From contig OX030960.1 in the NCBI GenBank assembly GCA_943735955.1, positions 2,611,402 to 2,675,401 on the forward strand: 64,000 bases of DNA, read 5' to 3'. The notes under the pieces are model-generated. The model did no database searches. It worked only from the letters and a program-made list of their open reading frames with translations, and had not been told where the DNA came from. Shown piece after piece: positions 18,787 to 28,289 of this stretch (position 1 is its first letter; each line of letters opens with the position of its first letter). The DNA is from Piscicola geometra (taxonomy: Eukaryota > Annelida > Clitellata > Hirudinida > Piscicolidae). The translations under genes and the position numbers were made by a program.

Positions 18787-19950
18787 CTATTCAAGCTTCC
18801 GGATGGCTTCTTGGAAGCATCTCATGAAAGTTGAAAACTCCCCTTCAAACCAATTGACAGCACCGATTTGGAATTGCTTCAGATCACCCAGCACAGTTGA
18901 TAGAGAAGTTTCCATGTTTGAAACCTCGAAGAAAGTGACAAACATGAGGTCGAGGTTATACTGCATTGCTTGCGATTTGATTAAGTTCAAGTCAGATGTG
19001 GCACCAAGTTTGAATCGATGTGTGTGGCTCAAGGGCTGACTGAAGAGGTAGATGTTGCCATGCGAGGTTTGTGTGGTGGTGCTGGTTTGTGTGTCGGATG
19101 AGATAATTGGAATGTCTTGTGTATCTGGAGAATGGTTAACTGAATCTGCTTCATGAAAAAGAGCTGCTTCTTTAGTCTGAGAGAAATCTTTCAGTGAACT
19201 AAGATCATAATTTGTATCTTGAAAGTCTGAGAATGAATCTCTTTCTACTGATAAAAACTGAGATTCACAAAAACTGTTACAACATGATTTGAAGGAATCT
19301 GATGATAACTTTTTGAGAACCTTTTTTGGATTTAAATATGCTGGATCTCCAGTCATTTCATTTACTTCTTCCCTGCTTTCATTAACCAGATCACTAGTTT
19401 TTTCCTCTGAGAAGATATCACTTAATTTACGTTTCATGAACTTTTCAATTGGTCTGTGATGGAGATTTTGGTCAGCATCTGTGAACTCACTTGAAACATC
19501 ATTATCCTCAAAGCCTCCATCTGTTATTAAAACAAGCTTTGAATCATCTCCCTTAGCATTTATATTTTCATAGACTCGTTTCATAAAATTAATTTTACAG
19601 TTGTCAAAGATTTCAAAAGTGTTATTTTCTTCATGGTAATCATCAAATAAATTTTCATAATTGATATTTTCGATGAATTCAGCAGAATCAAGAAGATCTG
19701 TGAAAGGTTTGTTGATACGTTTAATCATCTTCTCTCCGATCTTTTTTCTTGCCAGACCCTTTCTCCAAATAGTGAAATCTTCTTCACTTTCTCCAACTTC
19801 CTGACTGAGAACATTGTAGGAAGCACCATCCTCGTGCAACCACCTGACAATTCGTCGGCATTCAGACTGAGTAGAAAGAGGGAAAAATACTTTGTCACAT
19901 TGAGTTTCAAAAATATTCAATATTAAACTATCTATACGCGATGATTCCAT
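18787..19950 (-). CDS. Intronless 387-residue protein with T5orf172/GIY-YIG-like C-terminal domain
   Basis: A single uninterrupted frame from ATG (19950) to TAG. Residues about 1-90 are alpha-helical looking and basic (RKGLARKKIGEKMIKRINK). About 90-290 is acidic, Ser-rich and probably disordered. Residues about 297-387 resemble the T5orf172/MUG113 branch of the GIY-YIG fold: NIYLF, a gap of about ten residues, then RFKLGATSDL (the YIG-like strand), a hydrophobic strand LMFVTFFEVSN, and NWFEGEF, the place where the family often has (E/R)WF. T5orf172 domains occur in large DNA viruses, phages, fungi and some animals, often as putative nucleases. The Arg normally following the YIG-like strand is not obvious here, so activity is doubtful. 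Lack of introns, in a window where every other gene has them, suggests a retrocopy, transfer or mobile-element origin. The domain call is by eye; the function is unknown. Confidence 0.6.
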   Translation of the reverse strand: MESSRIDSLILNIFETQCDKVFFPLSTQSECRRIVRWLHEDGASYNVLSQEVGESEEDFTIWRKGLARKKIGEKMIKRINKPFTDLLDSAEFIENINYENLFDDYHEENNTFEIFDNCKINFMKRVYENINAKGDDSKLVLITDGGFEDNDVSSEFTDADQNLHHRPIEKFMKRKLSDIFSEEKTSDLVNESREEVNEMTGDPAYLNPKKVLKKLSSDSFKSCCNSFCESQFLSVERDSFSDFQDTNYDLSSLKDFSQTKEAALFHEADSVNHSPDTQDIPIISSDTQTSTTTQTSHGNIYLFSQPLSHTHRFKLGATSDLNLIKSQAMQYNLDLMFVTFFEVSNMETSLSTVLGDLKQFQIGAVNWFEGEFSTFMRCFQEAIRKLE

Positions 19951-20173
19951 TTATTATAGGAAAAAAAAGAATATAGCTTAAAAGTAAAGTAAAGAATGAA
20001 TGTTAAAACGAAGCGTCTCATTTATTCGAAAATTAAATTTATATAAAAAATGATAATTATATTTTTACAATGCATCATGTAATAAATATATTTTTCAATT
20101 TTCATACTTATTTATAATTATTCCAATTTAAAAGCACTTTTATAAAAGTTAAAATAGAAATAATACATTTTGA

Positions 20174-20395
20174 TTAATTTATTAAAGTATTTAAGTTGTT
20201 TATATTTTGAATTATTTTTATAAACACTAGTTCGATTATATCATCAATATTTACATCAATGTTCATTTGCACTGGCATGAGACACAGACAAGTGAGTTTC
20301 TCTGCCATCATGGTTAAACGAAAACTTTTTTTAACATTTCCTAAAGAAGAAATGCTTCTTTCGCATTCACAGCTAGTAAGCGAAAAAGTGTCGTT
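20174..20395 (-). pseudogene. hAT transposase C-terminal (dimerisation) remnant
   Basis: The minus strand reads FSLTSCECERSISSLGNVKK then SFRLTMMAEKLTCL and LMPVQMNIDVNIDDIIELVF before TAA. This is the conserved end of hAT-family transposases: (S/T)xxCERSFSxLK, then a run of small residues and RL, then the helix before the stop. Just upstream the frame is closed by TAA in an A-rich tract, and no upstream transposase domain is visible. It is therefore a decayed fragment or the last exon of a broken element. It lies 223 bp upstream of the intronless ORF on the same strand. Confidence 0.62.
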
Positions 20396-21195
20396 ATTTT
20401 TTTATTATCTGAAAGTTTGAGAATAAAATTATATTGCATACTTTCAGTGCAGCAACCAAAATTGAAGAAGGGTTTCATAATCGCCCCACTTATACCTACA
20501 GCACTCAATATGTGAGATGGAAAAATATTTAATTAGACAAATTAATTTAAAACAAAAGAAAAAAATTATCAATCTAAAATTAATTTTTATTACATATAAT
20601 GTATTTAATATAAGTATTATCTGAAATAGTGTGCATTAAAATAGAATTAATCACTGGATTGAATACCATACCATCTGTTTCAAATCATTACAGCCGACAA
20701 GCGTCGTTAAAAATTGTGATATGTGAAATAAACGAATACTTGATGAATAATGAAATCATTAGTTGATGGTTTAAAAAAAGAAAAATGTATTCATCTCCCT
20801 ACACATATACCGTAAAATACCAATAAATTCGCACATTTAGAAATATTTGTTTTCTCAACTTTCTGAAAATATATATGGTTTTTCAACTAGTTCGACAAAT
20901 CGGTTTAAACACTTCTTTTTCAGTTTAGAATATATAAAAATAAAATATAAATGTTATTTTCGTTTTCATTACTCCCCTATAATCTACTCCCGATTCCTGA
21001 CTTTTTCCGTTCCTGATTTAACTTTTTATTCTCCTTTACATGGGTTTCTGCGGGTACCTTTTCCTACCTCTATGCTGATTGAACAGATATCGAAGATAAC
21101 CCCTTTCAGCTGATTAGAATACTGTTCATGGTGGCTGCGGAGAATAATGATTGGCAGTGTTGTAACACATTGAAAAGTGATGATGATCTTTGGTT
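20396..21195. other. Spacer, no gene
   Basis: AT-rich DNA between the hAT remnant and the first MITE. A short open frame at 20847-21113 (plus) has no family resemblance and no splice context. Confidence 0.5.
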
Positions 21196-21220
21196 AGCGG
21201 CTGCCATTTTGGCAGCCGCT

Positions 21221-21746
21221 CAAATAAATTTGTAGAATAAACGGTTTTGGGTATAATATATTAAAATTCTAGAATCTTAAGTCTTAATAAAAATTAAATT
21301 AATTAGAATGTTTTTAGTGCGAATGTTGGTTGTTTTGAATCTGTCAGGGAATGGCTGCCGCAGACCAAGATGGCCGCAGGGAATCAAGTGAGCTGCGAAG
21401 AAATCCTTCCATAGCAGTAGCAGTTCCAGTGCTGGCAAGGACTTCTCCTTCACCCTCTATCACAGCCTTGGCACCAGTGGCAAGACAGAAAATTGAGAAG
21501 AATGATGAATGTGTTTTATGGTTGTGAGTATGATGTGGTGATGATTGTGCAGTGGTATGAGTGTTGGTACTGTAGGGATGATTGAATTTTTTGGGTGGTG
21601 ATAGTGCTTTTTTGGCGGTGATTGTCATTATGGTGTGGGTGAGGTTGGATTATTGAGGTTGATTGTTTGTTTTTTTATATTTAAATTGATATATATACAT
21701 ATATTGGTAGTTGTCTAAAATCCGTTTTATTTAACAAATTTATTTG
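21221..21746. mobile_element. MITE-like element, copy 1
   Basis: About 525 bp bounded by inverted ends: CAAATAAATTTGTAGAATAA on the left, and the reverse complement of TTATTTAACAAATTTATTTG on the right. The interior contains no transposase. The same element occurs in opposite orientation at 28392-28905, including the internal block with GAATCAAGTGAGCTGCGA and the GTTGGTTGTTTTGAATCTGT block. The superfamily is not determined and no clear target duplication is seen. Confidence 0.7.
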
Positions 21747-21793
21747 AAGAGCGCTTTTGTTCCCTTAGTAAAGGGCGCTATACAAATTATTAG

Positions 21794-21829
<36 letters not shown>

Positions 21830-21852
21830 CGATTGATTGATTGATTGATTGA
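21747..21852. repeat. GCGCT dispersed-repeat end with (TGAT)n tail
   Basis: AGAGCGCTTTTGTTCCCTTA is followed by GGGCGCTATACAAATTATTA and then about 15 TGAT units. It is the inverse of the repeat end at 5668. A related (CAAT)n-TATATAGCGC block abuts the second MITE copy at 28227-28391, so MITE and GCGC block may travel together or be nested. Confidence 0.65.
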
Positions 21853-22854
21853 CATCTCCGTGGAGTGAATTTCAATTCTAGGAACGAATGCTGGAACGGT
21901 TCAGTATTGGTTCAGCCTTTTCGTTCCAATCATTGAAAATAGTTTTTAATGCAAACTGTTTTGCTTTGCTCAAGCTGTTTCAAAAATGTTTTTATTTATT
22001 TATTTAGAAAATCAATCTTATTTATTATTTTTAGTTTAATAATTGTAAGCATGCATTTTCTTTTTAGTTTATAGCTTCAACTTTACTAATGTTATTATAA
22101 ATGCGTTTTATAGTTTTAATATGAAAATATGACAAATTTATTGAATACATTTAAGTTAAAGAATTATACTATTGCCGGTATTTCCAATTAAAGGGTGTTT
22201 CGAAAGTTATGGATTTTTTAACAACTTCAAAGTGTAATTTTTATTTCTTACTTTATTGACCATTTTGCATGAAATTTATTTTAATTTGCAACCAATTTCG
22301 AATTTTTTTGAAACTTTCCAAAACACTGATGATTGATTAGTTTACATGGCATGCAGAACCAATGATTGCACATTGCATCATCTCACCAATTTTAATATTT
22401 AAAAATATTGAAAACTAATTACCTCGTATTCAACCATTTACAAGCCTTGAAACTGTCCTCCTGAAAGGGCTACGACAGTCAATTCATCGCAGTGTCAGCT
22501 ATATCTTGCACCCATTGAAGCATATTTTTATCAATGCTTTTTATTACATTCCAAAGCTGAAAACTTGAAGCATTTGAAACCCTTAAACTTAATGATTGTA
22601 GCTTCCAAATAGTGATATTCTAATTAATAGCGTTGTATCTTTAAAATAAAACTTTGTTATAAATCAATGCATCTCTGAATCATTAAATATCGTGATAAAC
22701 TAATACTTTCTACAATCACTAAGACATAACTTTGAATTTAACTATTGCATTACGACCCATCAAACTGCTTGAATGTCTTAAATCAATTATTTTAATATTT
22801 TTAAACGTTTTATTCATCCAATTCTACCTCCTACGTGCTGACGCTTTAAAAGTG

Positions 22855-22864
22855 TATAAATAAG
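22855..22864 (+). promoter_or_regulatory. TATA box of glycine-rich gene A
   Basis: TATAAATAAG lies 67 bp before the start codon of gene A. The surrounding sequence (about 22660-22920: CTACGTGCTGACGCTTTAAA, then the TATA box, then GAGATCTCTATAGGGG) is nearly identical to that of gene B at 27410-27656, with the same spacing. This conservation between duplicates supports a core promoter. Confidence 0.8.
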
Positions 22865-22921
22865 AGATCTCTATAGGGGGTTTTCAAACCACTTTGCTCC
22901 TCTAAACTGGAAAAAGACTTC

Positions 22922-25603
22922 ATGATGGGGACATTCAACGCAGAAAGCATGAAAAGCTTACTCTTGATCCTCGTCTTCGCTGCAATCTCTACCCACTCCG
23001 CTCCTCAAAGTATGTTTTGATAAGGTGTAAAGTACTATTAGTCAGATTCGGGCTTTTAGAATTTATATTCAAAGTTTATTTGTTAATTTGAATTTTAATA
23101 ACATCTATTAATAAAAATATTATTCATCATATATCAATTTAAATAAAATTATTACAGATTTGTGTTCCGAAAACTACCCTTTAGTGAGATTCAATTCATT
23201 TTATTTTATAAATAATTCCAATCTATTTAAGTTTTATAAAATTATAATTTTCTATGAAAATTTCAACTAGGGATGATTAGTGTAAAAAAGTATGAAATTT
23301 TTTTTTTTTCGCGGATTACTGACTAGAGCGTTGTGGACCACGACATTAAGAAACACTGTTTTAGGCGCTAACACACTTTATATTAATTTGCTTTGAAAGT
23401 TTAACTCTGCAAGCAAAAAAATGTGTGTTTAGCTGGCTAATTTTATCAAAAAATATTAAGGTTTAAATAATTTTTAATACAATATTTTTCCATCTGATCT
23501 ATCCAGATTGGCAGTAATGGTAGTTTGGTAGTTGGAGGTGGTGGTAGTGTTGTTATTGGTGGTGGAAGTGTCGGAGGTGTAGTAGGAAGTGGTGGTACCT
23601 CAGTATCTGGTGGTGGAAGTGGTGGTGGAAGTGGTGGTGGTACCTTAGTAACTGGTGGTGGAAGTGGTGGTGGTACCTCAGTAACTGGTGGTGGAAGTGG
23701 TGGTGGTACCTTAGTATCTGGTGGTGGAAGTGGTAGTGGTATCTTAGTAACTGGTGGTGGAAGTGGTGGTGGTACCTCAGTATCTGGTGGTGGAAGTGGT
23801 GGTGGTACTTCAGTATCTGGTGGTGGAAGTGGTGGTGGTACCTCAGTATCTGGTGGTGGAAGTGGTGGTGAAAGTGGTGGTACCTTAGTAACTGGTGGTG
23901 GAAGTGGTGGTGGAAGTGGTGGTACCTTAGTAACTGGTGGTGGAAGTGGTGGTGGAAGTGGTGGTACCTTAGTAACTGGTGGTGGAAGTGGTGGTACCTT
24001 AGTAACTGGTGGTGGAAGTGGTGGTGGTATCTCAGTAACTGGTGGTGGAAGTGGTGGTGGTACCTCAGTAACTGGTGGTGGAAGTGGTGGTACCTTAGTA
24101 ACTGGTGGAATTAGTGGTGGTACCTCAGTATCTGGTGGTGGAAGTGGTGGTGGTATCTCAGTATCTGGTGGTGGAAGTGGTGGTGGTACCTTTGTAACTG
24201 GTGGTGGAAGTGGTGGTGGTACCTCAGTATCTGGTGGTGGAAATGGTGGTGGTACCTCAGTAACTGGTGGTGGAAGTGGTGGTACCTTAGTAACTGGTGG
24301 TGGAAGTGGTGGTACCTTAGTAACTGGTGGTGGAAGTGGTGGTGGAAGTGGTGGTACCTTAGTAACTGGTGGTGGAAGTGGTGGTGGTATCTCAGTAACT
24401 GGTGGTGGAAGTGGTGGTGATACCTCAGTAACTGGTGGTGGAAGTGGTAGTGGTACCTCAGTAACTGGTGGTGGAAGTGGTGGTGGAAGTGGTGGTGGTA
24501 CCTCAGTATCTGGTGGTGGAAGTGGTATTGTTATCTCAGTATCTGGTGGTGGAAGTGGTGGTACCTTAGTAACTGGTGGTGGAAGTGGTAATGGTACCTC
24601 AGTATCTGGTGGTGGAAGTGGTAGTACCTTAGTATCTGGTGGTGGAAGTGGTGGTGGTACCTTAGTAACTGGTGGTGGAAGTGGTGGTGGTACCTTAGTA
24701 ACTGGTGGTGGAAGTGGTGGTGGTACCTCAGTAACTGGTGGTGGAAGTGGTGGTACCTCAGTAACTGGTGGTGGAAGTGGTGGTGGAAGTGGTGGTACCT
24801 TAGTAACTGGTGGTGGAAGTGGTGGTACCTCAGTATCTGGTGGTGGAATTGGTGGTGGTACCTTAGTAACTGGTGGTGGAAGTGGTAATGGTACCTCAGT
24901 ATCTGGTGGTGGAAGTGGTGGTGGAAGTGGTGGTGGTATCTCAGTAACTGGTGGTGGAAGTGGTGGTACCTCAGTAACTGGTGGTGGAAGTGGTGGTACC
25001 TTAGTAACTGGTGGTGGAAGTGGTGGTGGAAGTGGTGGTGGAAGTGGTGGTACCTTAGTAACTGGTGGTGGAAGTGGTGGTGGTAGCTCAGTATCTGGTG
25101 GTGGAAGTGGTGGTGGTACCTTAGTAACTGGTGGTGGAAGTGGTGGTGGTACCACAGTATCTGGTGGTGGAAGTGGTGGTGGTACCTCAGTATCTGGTGG
25201 TGGAAGTGGTGGTGGTATCTTAGTAACTGGTGGTGGAAGTGGTGGTATCTCAGTATCTGGTGGTGGAATTGGTGGTGGTACCTTAGTAACTGGTGGTGGA
25301 ATTGGTGGTGGTACCTCAGTATCTGGTGGTGGAAGTGGTGGTGGTACCTTAGTAACTGGTGGTGGAAGTGGTGGTGGTACCTTAGTAACTGGTGGTGGAA
25401 GTGGTGGTGGTACCTCAGTAACTGGTGGTGGAAGTGGTGGTACCTCAGTAACTGGTGGTGGAAGTGGTGGTACCTCAGTAACTGGTGGTGGAAGTGGTGG
25501 TGGTACCTCAGTAACTGGTGGTGGAAGTGGTGGTGGTACTTCAGTATCTGGTGGTGGAAGTGGAGGAACTGTTATTTCAGCAGAAACTCTATGCTTCATT
25601 TAA
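22922..25603 (+). CDS. Secreted glycine/serine-rich repeat protein A
   Basis: Exon 1 (22922-23009) encodes MMGTFNAESMKSLLLILV followed by FAAISTHSAPQ, a clear signal peptide with cleavage expected after the Ala-Pro region. The donor is AAA|GTATGT, phase 1. Exon 2 is a long open frame to TAA at 25603, built almost entirely of GGGSGGG(G)T(S/L)V(T/S) units of 8-10 residues, about 75-80 of them. The best phase-compatible acceptor is TTTGGTAG at 23531. The acceptor homologous to gene B gives a stop, so the junction is uncertain. AATAAA follows at 25760. The protein would be extracellular, flexible, without Cys and nearly uncharged. Such proteins occur in glues, egg shells, tubes, cuticle or byssus-like threads, but the sequence does not say which. 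The reverse strand is also open (Pro-rich), as expected from GGT/ACC-type repeats; promoter, signal exon and poly(A) signal all support the plus strand. Confidence 0.72.
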
Positions 25604-25759
25604 GATTTTTTTGTTTATTGGATCTTAATATCATTTAAGCCTTTTATCTTTATCCTAATTTTAAAAATCAATTTTTATTTGTTTTATTTTTTTAAATCTT
25701 GAACTATTTTGAAGAATCTTGATGATGCCAAAAGCTTAAGAACGCTTATTATTTTGATT

Positions 25760-25765
25760 AATAAA
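25760..25765 (+). terminator. Poly(A) signal of gene A
   Basis: AATAAA 157 bp after the stop codon. The flanking sequence (GAATCTTGATGAT ... TAATAAAC ... GTGTTTGTTTTTT) is shared with gene B, where AATAAA lies at 30303. Confidence 0.75.
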
Positions 25766-26045
25766 CAATAAGTGAATCATTCGTGTTTGTTTTTTCTTAC
25801 TTTTTTATACGAAAATTGCTTAAAAAACCTTAAAAATACTATTCATTTTTACTCTTCAAAGTTAAAATAAAAAATGCAACAACTATGTATTACACATAAC
25901 AGCGGATACTAAATGCAATCGAAGATTACAATATATTAAAAAACAATTGCGCTTTAAAATCACACTAAAACAAATTGCCCTTCTAATTAACTTGAAAGCC
26001 GATGAATGCCTAAAAGGACCATTGCATTCTCGTTCTACTTCACTT

Positions 26046-26698
26046 AGGGGCCATCCATAAAAGACGTCCACAAATTGTTATCTTTTTTTTACTCCTTTCC
26101 CCCTTGTCCACTTTTGCCCACTCTTGACTTAATCCCTCCCTCCCCCCCTAGTTGTGGACGTCCAAAACACATAATTTACCGAACATAAATCAATGAATAT
26201 TTTGGGGGAAATATACAACAATATAAAGACTCTGTGTTAACAAATATTTATTTAGAAATTCCAATTATTTTAGGAAAAATTCTTAATGAAATTATAACTG
26301 TTCAAACTCATTTTAGTAAATCAGTGTAATAAAATGTAATAAACAAATTATCGACCATCGTTCAATCAACAGAAAATTCTAATTTTTAAGAATTGTTATT
26401 TGAGATTTTATTTTATTTGACAAATCAAACTCAACAACATATTTAAAAAATAATGTTGAACCTATCGTTTTTAAATATAACCTGTTTGTGAAAGATTGTT
26501 TGGGTTTGCATCCCAACTCTTTTTTCATTAAACTAAAAGTATTTTGCAGTAAATTTATGCAAAACTACTGCACTCAGAATACTACGATGTGGATATCTAC
26601 CTTGTCCTAAATCCCCTCCCCCCCTTGTCCACTTTAGTCCACTTTTTGCTTAACCCCCCTCCCCCCTTTTATGTGGACGTCTTTTATGGATGACCCCT
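26046..26698. mobile_element. MITE with 26-bp terminal inverted repeats
   Basis: The left end AGGGGCCATCCATAAAAGAC continues GTCCAC, and the right end is its inverse complement with one mismatch (GTGGACGTCTTTTATGGATG then ACCCCT). Inside each end a C-rich block (CCCTTGTCCACTTTNG(C/T)CCACT, then CCCTCCC) appears in the same orientation, so the ends carry direct as well as inverted repeats. The core has no transposase. GGGG(T/C)CATCCATAAA ends are widespread in animal non-autonomous DNA transposons; I do not assign a superfamily. No clear target duplication. Confidence 0.75.
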
Positions 26699-27589
26699 TG
26701 GGAAAAATAGACCTTAACAAAAAACACGCCTTGAACAAAAAAAACCTAATAAAAAATATCTCAAAAAACGTCTTTAGAAGACTTTGGTCAAAAATGCCTA
26801 TTCGATGATGAACATTCTAATCAACTTGAAGACCTGGTGCATGCTAGGAATGACCAATGCATTCTCACTTTCACTCGTTCAATGTAACATTGCAACCGGC
26901 GAGATCTGACCAGTTCCTTCCCGCTCTATCCACTAAAACTAATTTTTGTTGAAATAGTTTTTCTATCTTTTTCTAATTTTGCTTTGAGCTTTTCGTCGAT
27001 TAGTAAAATCTACTACAAATTACTTGAGAATTAAAAACGGAATAAAATAAAAGCAGTCGTTTAAACCTCCATTAAGATGACATGTGGACCTTAAGTGATT
27101 TTGTTCGCAAAACGGAATTACATTTTTTTGAGTTTTTAGCTAGCGAGCATGCATTGATCATTTCAGGTACAGCAGATTTGAGTTCTATTTACACAGGTTT
27201 TTGTCTAGAAATTATATTATTAATTTAATAATATATTGTAGGTTACAATGCCTTTCTTTACAATATTGTTCGAGATAAAATCAGAAACTTTATTCAAAGT
27301 GAAGAATCATTCAGCCATGCTAGCGAGCGTGTTTACTTCATTGATTGCAGCTTTAAAGTAGTAATCTTTTGTAATTCTAAAATCAATTCATTTTCCACCA
27401 CTCGGAAACATTGAATATCGCGATTCTACTAAGTAGTAATTACTACTACATCACGAAGACATAAATTCGAATTTAACTCTCGCTTTAAAACCTATCAAAC
27501 TGCTTAAAAATATTTCATCAATAATTTCAGTATTTTTATACGTTTTATTCATCCAATTCAACCTCCTACGTGCTAACGCTTTAAAAGTG
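26699..27589. other. Spacer between the duplicated glycine-rich genes
   Basis: The block at 26815-26885 (TTCTAATCAACTTGAAGACC ... GACCAATGCATTCTC) is a diverged copy of 25980-26045, just left of the MITE. It marks a second trace of duplication in the gene A to gene B spacer. The last 180 bp is the shared promoter of gene B. No coding exon seen. Confidence 0.55.
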
Positions 27590-27599
27590 TATAAATAAG
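27590..27599 (+). promoter_or_regulatory. TATA box of glycine-rich gene B
   Basis: TATAAATAAG, 67 bp before the ATG at 27657. The context matches the gene A promoter base for base over the core. Confidence 0.8.
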
Positions 27600-27656
27600 A
27601 GATCTCTATAGGGGTTTTTCAAGCCACTTTGCTCCTCTAAACTGGAAAAAGACTTC

Positions 27657-28226
27657 ATGATGGGGACATTCAATGCAGAAAGCATGAAAAGCTTACTCTT
27701 GATCCTCGTCTTGGCTGCAATCTCTACCCACTCTGCTCCCACAAGTATGTTTTGAGTTGATTAAGATGTAAATTACTATTAGTCAGATTCGACCGAGGGC
27801 TTTGGAATTTATATTGAAATAAAAAATTAAGTTTTCAAATTAAAATTTAAAAATTTTCTTTAATGTTCAATTTTTAAGAAAATTATAATATTTATCCTAT
27901 ATCAAGTAAAAAAAATCTATACAGATTGGTGCACAGAAACTAAAGTGAGAGTCAATTTGTTTTATTTCATAAATAATTTCAATTCATTTAAGTTTGAGAA
28001 TGGTTTTTTAAATGTTTTAAATAGGGATTGCAACGAGTCTCAGGTGCTTATCCACGAGAGGGTGTCGGGGTAACGTGCCACCCTCTCCCCAAAACTTTAA
28101 AAAAAGTTACGCAGTAAATAAGATTTATAAAAAAACTTATTTTCTCAATTCAAGACGTGTATTAAGTTCATTGTCTTCACGAGCGATTACTTAAGCGCTT
28201 ATGCTGGAAATATCTGTGGATTCTTA

Positions 28227-28289
<63 letters not shown>

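Noticed and set aside
21344..21628. 94-codon minus-strand ORF inside the first MITE
   Set aside because: The frame is not preserved in the inverted copy at 28392-28905 (indels), so it is not a conserved protein of the element.
23446..25599. 717-codon Pro-rich ORF on the minus strand (PPLPPPVTEV repeats)
   Set aside because: Reverse complement of the glycine-rich gene A. Promoter, signal-peptide exon and poly(A) signal all lie on the plus strand.
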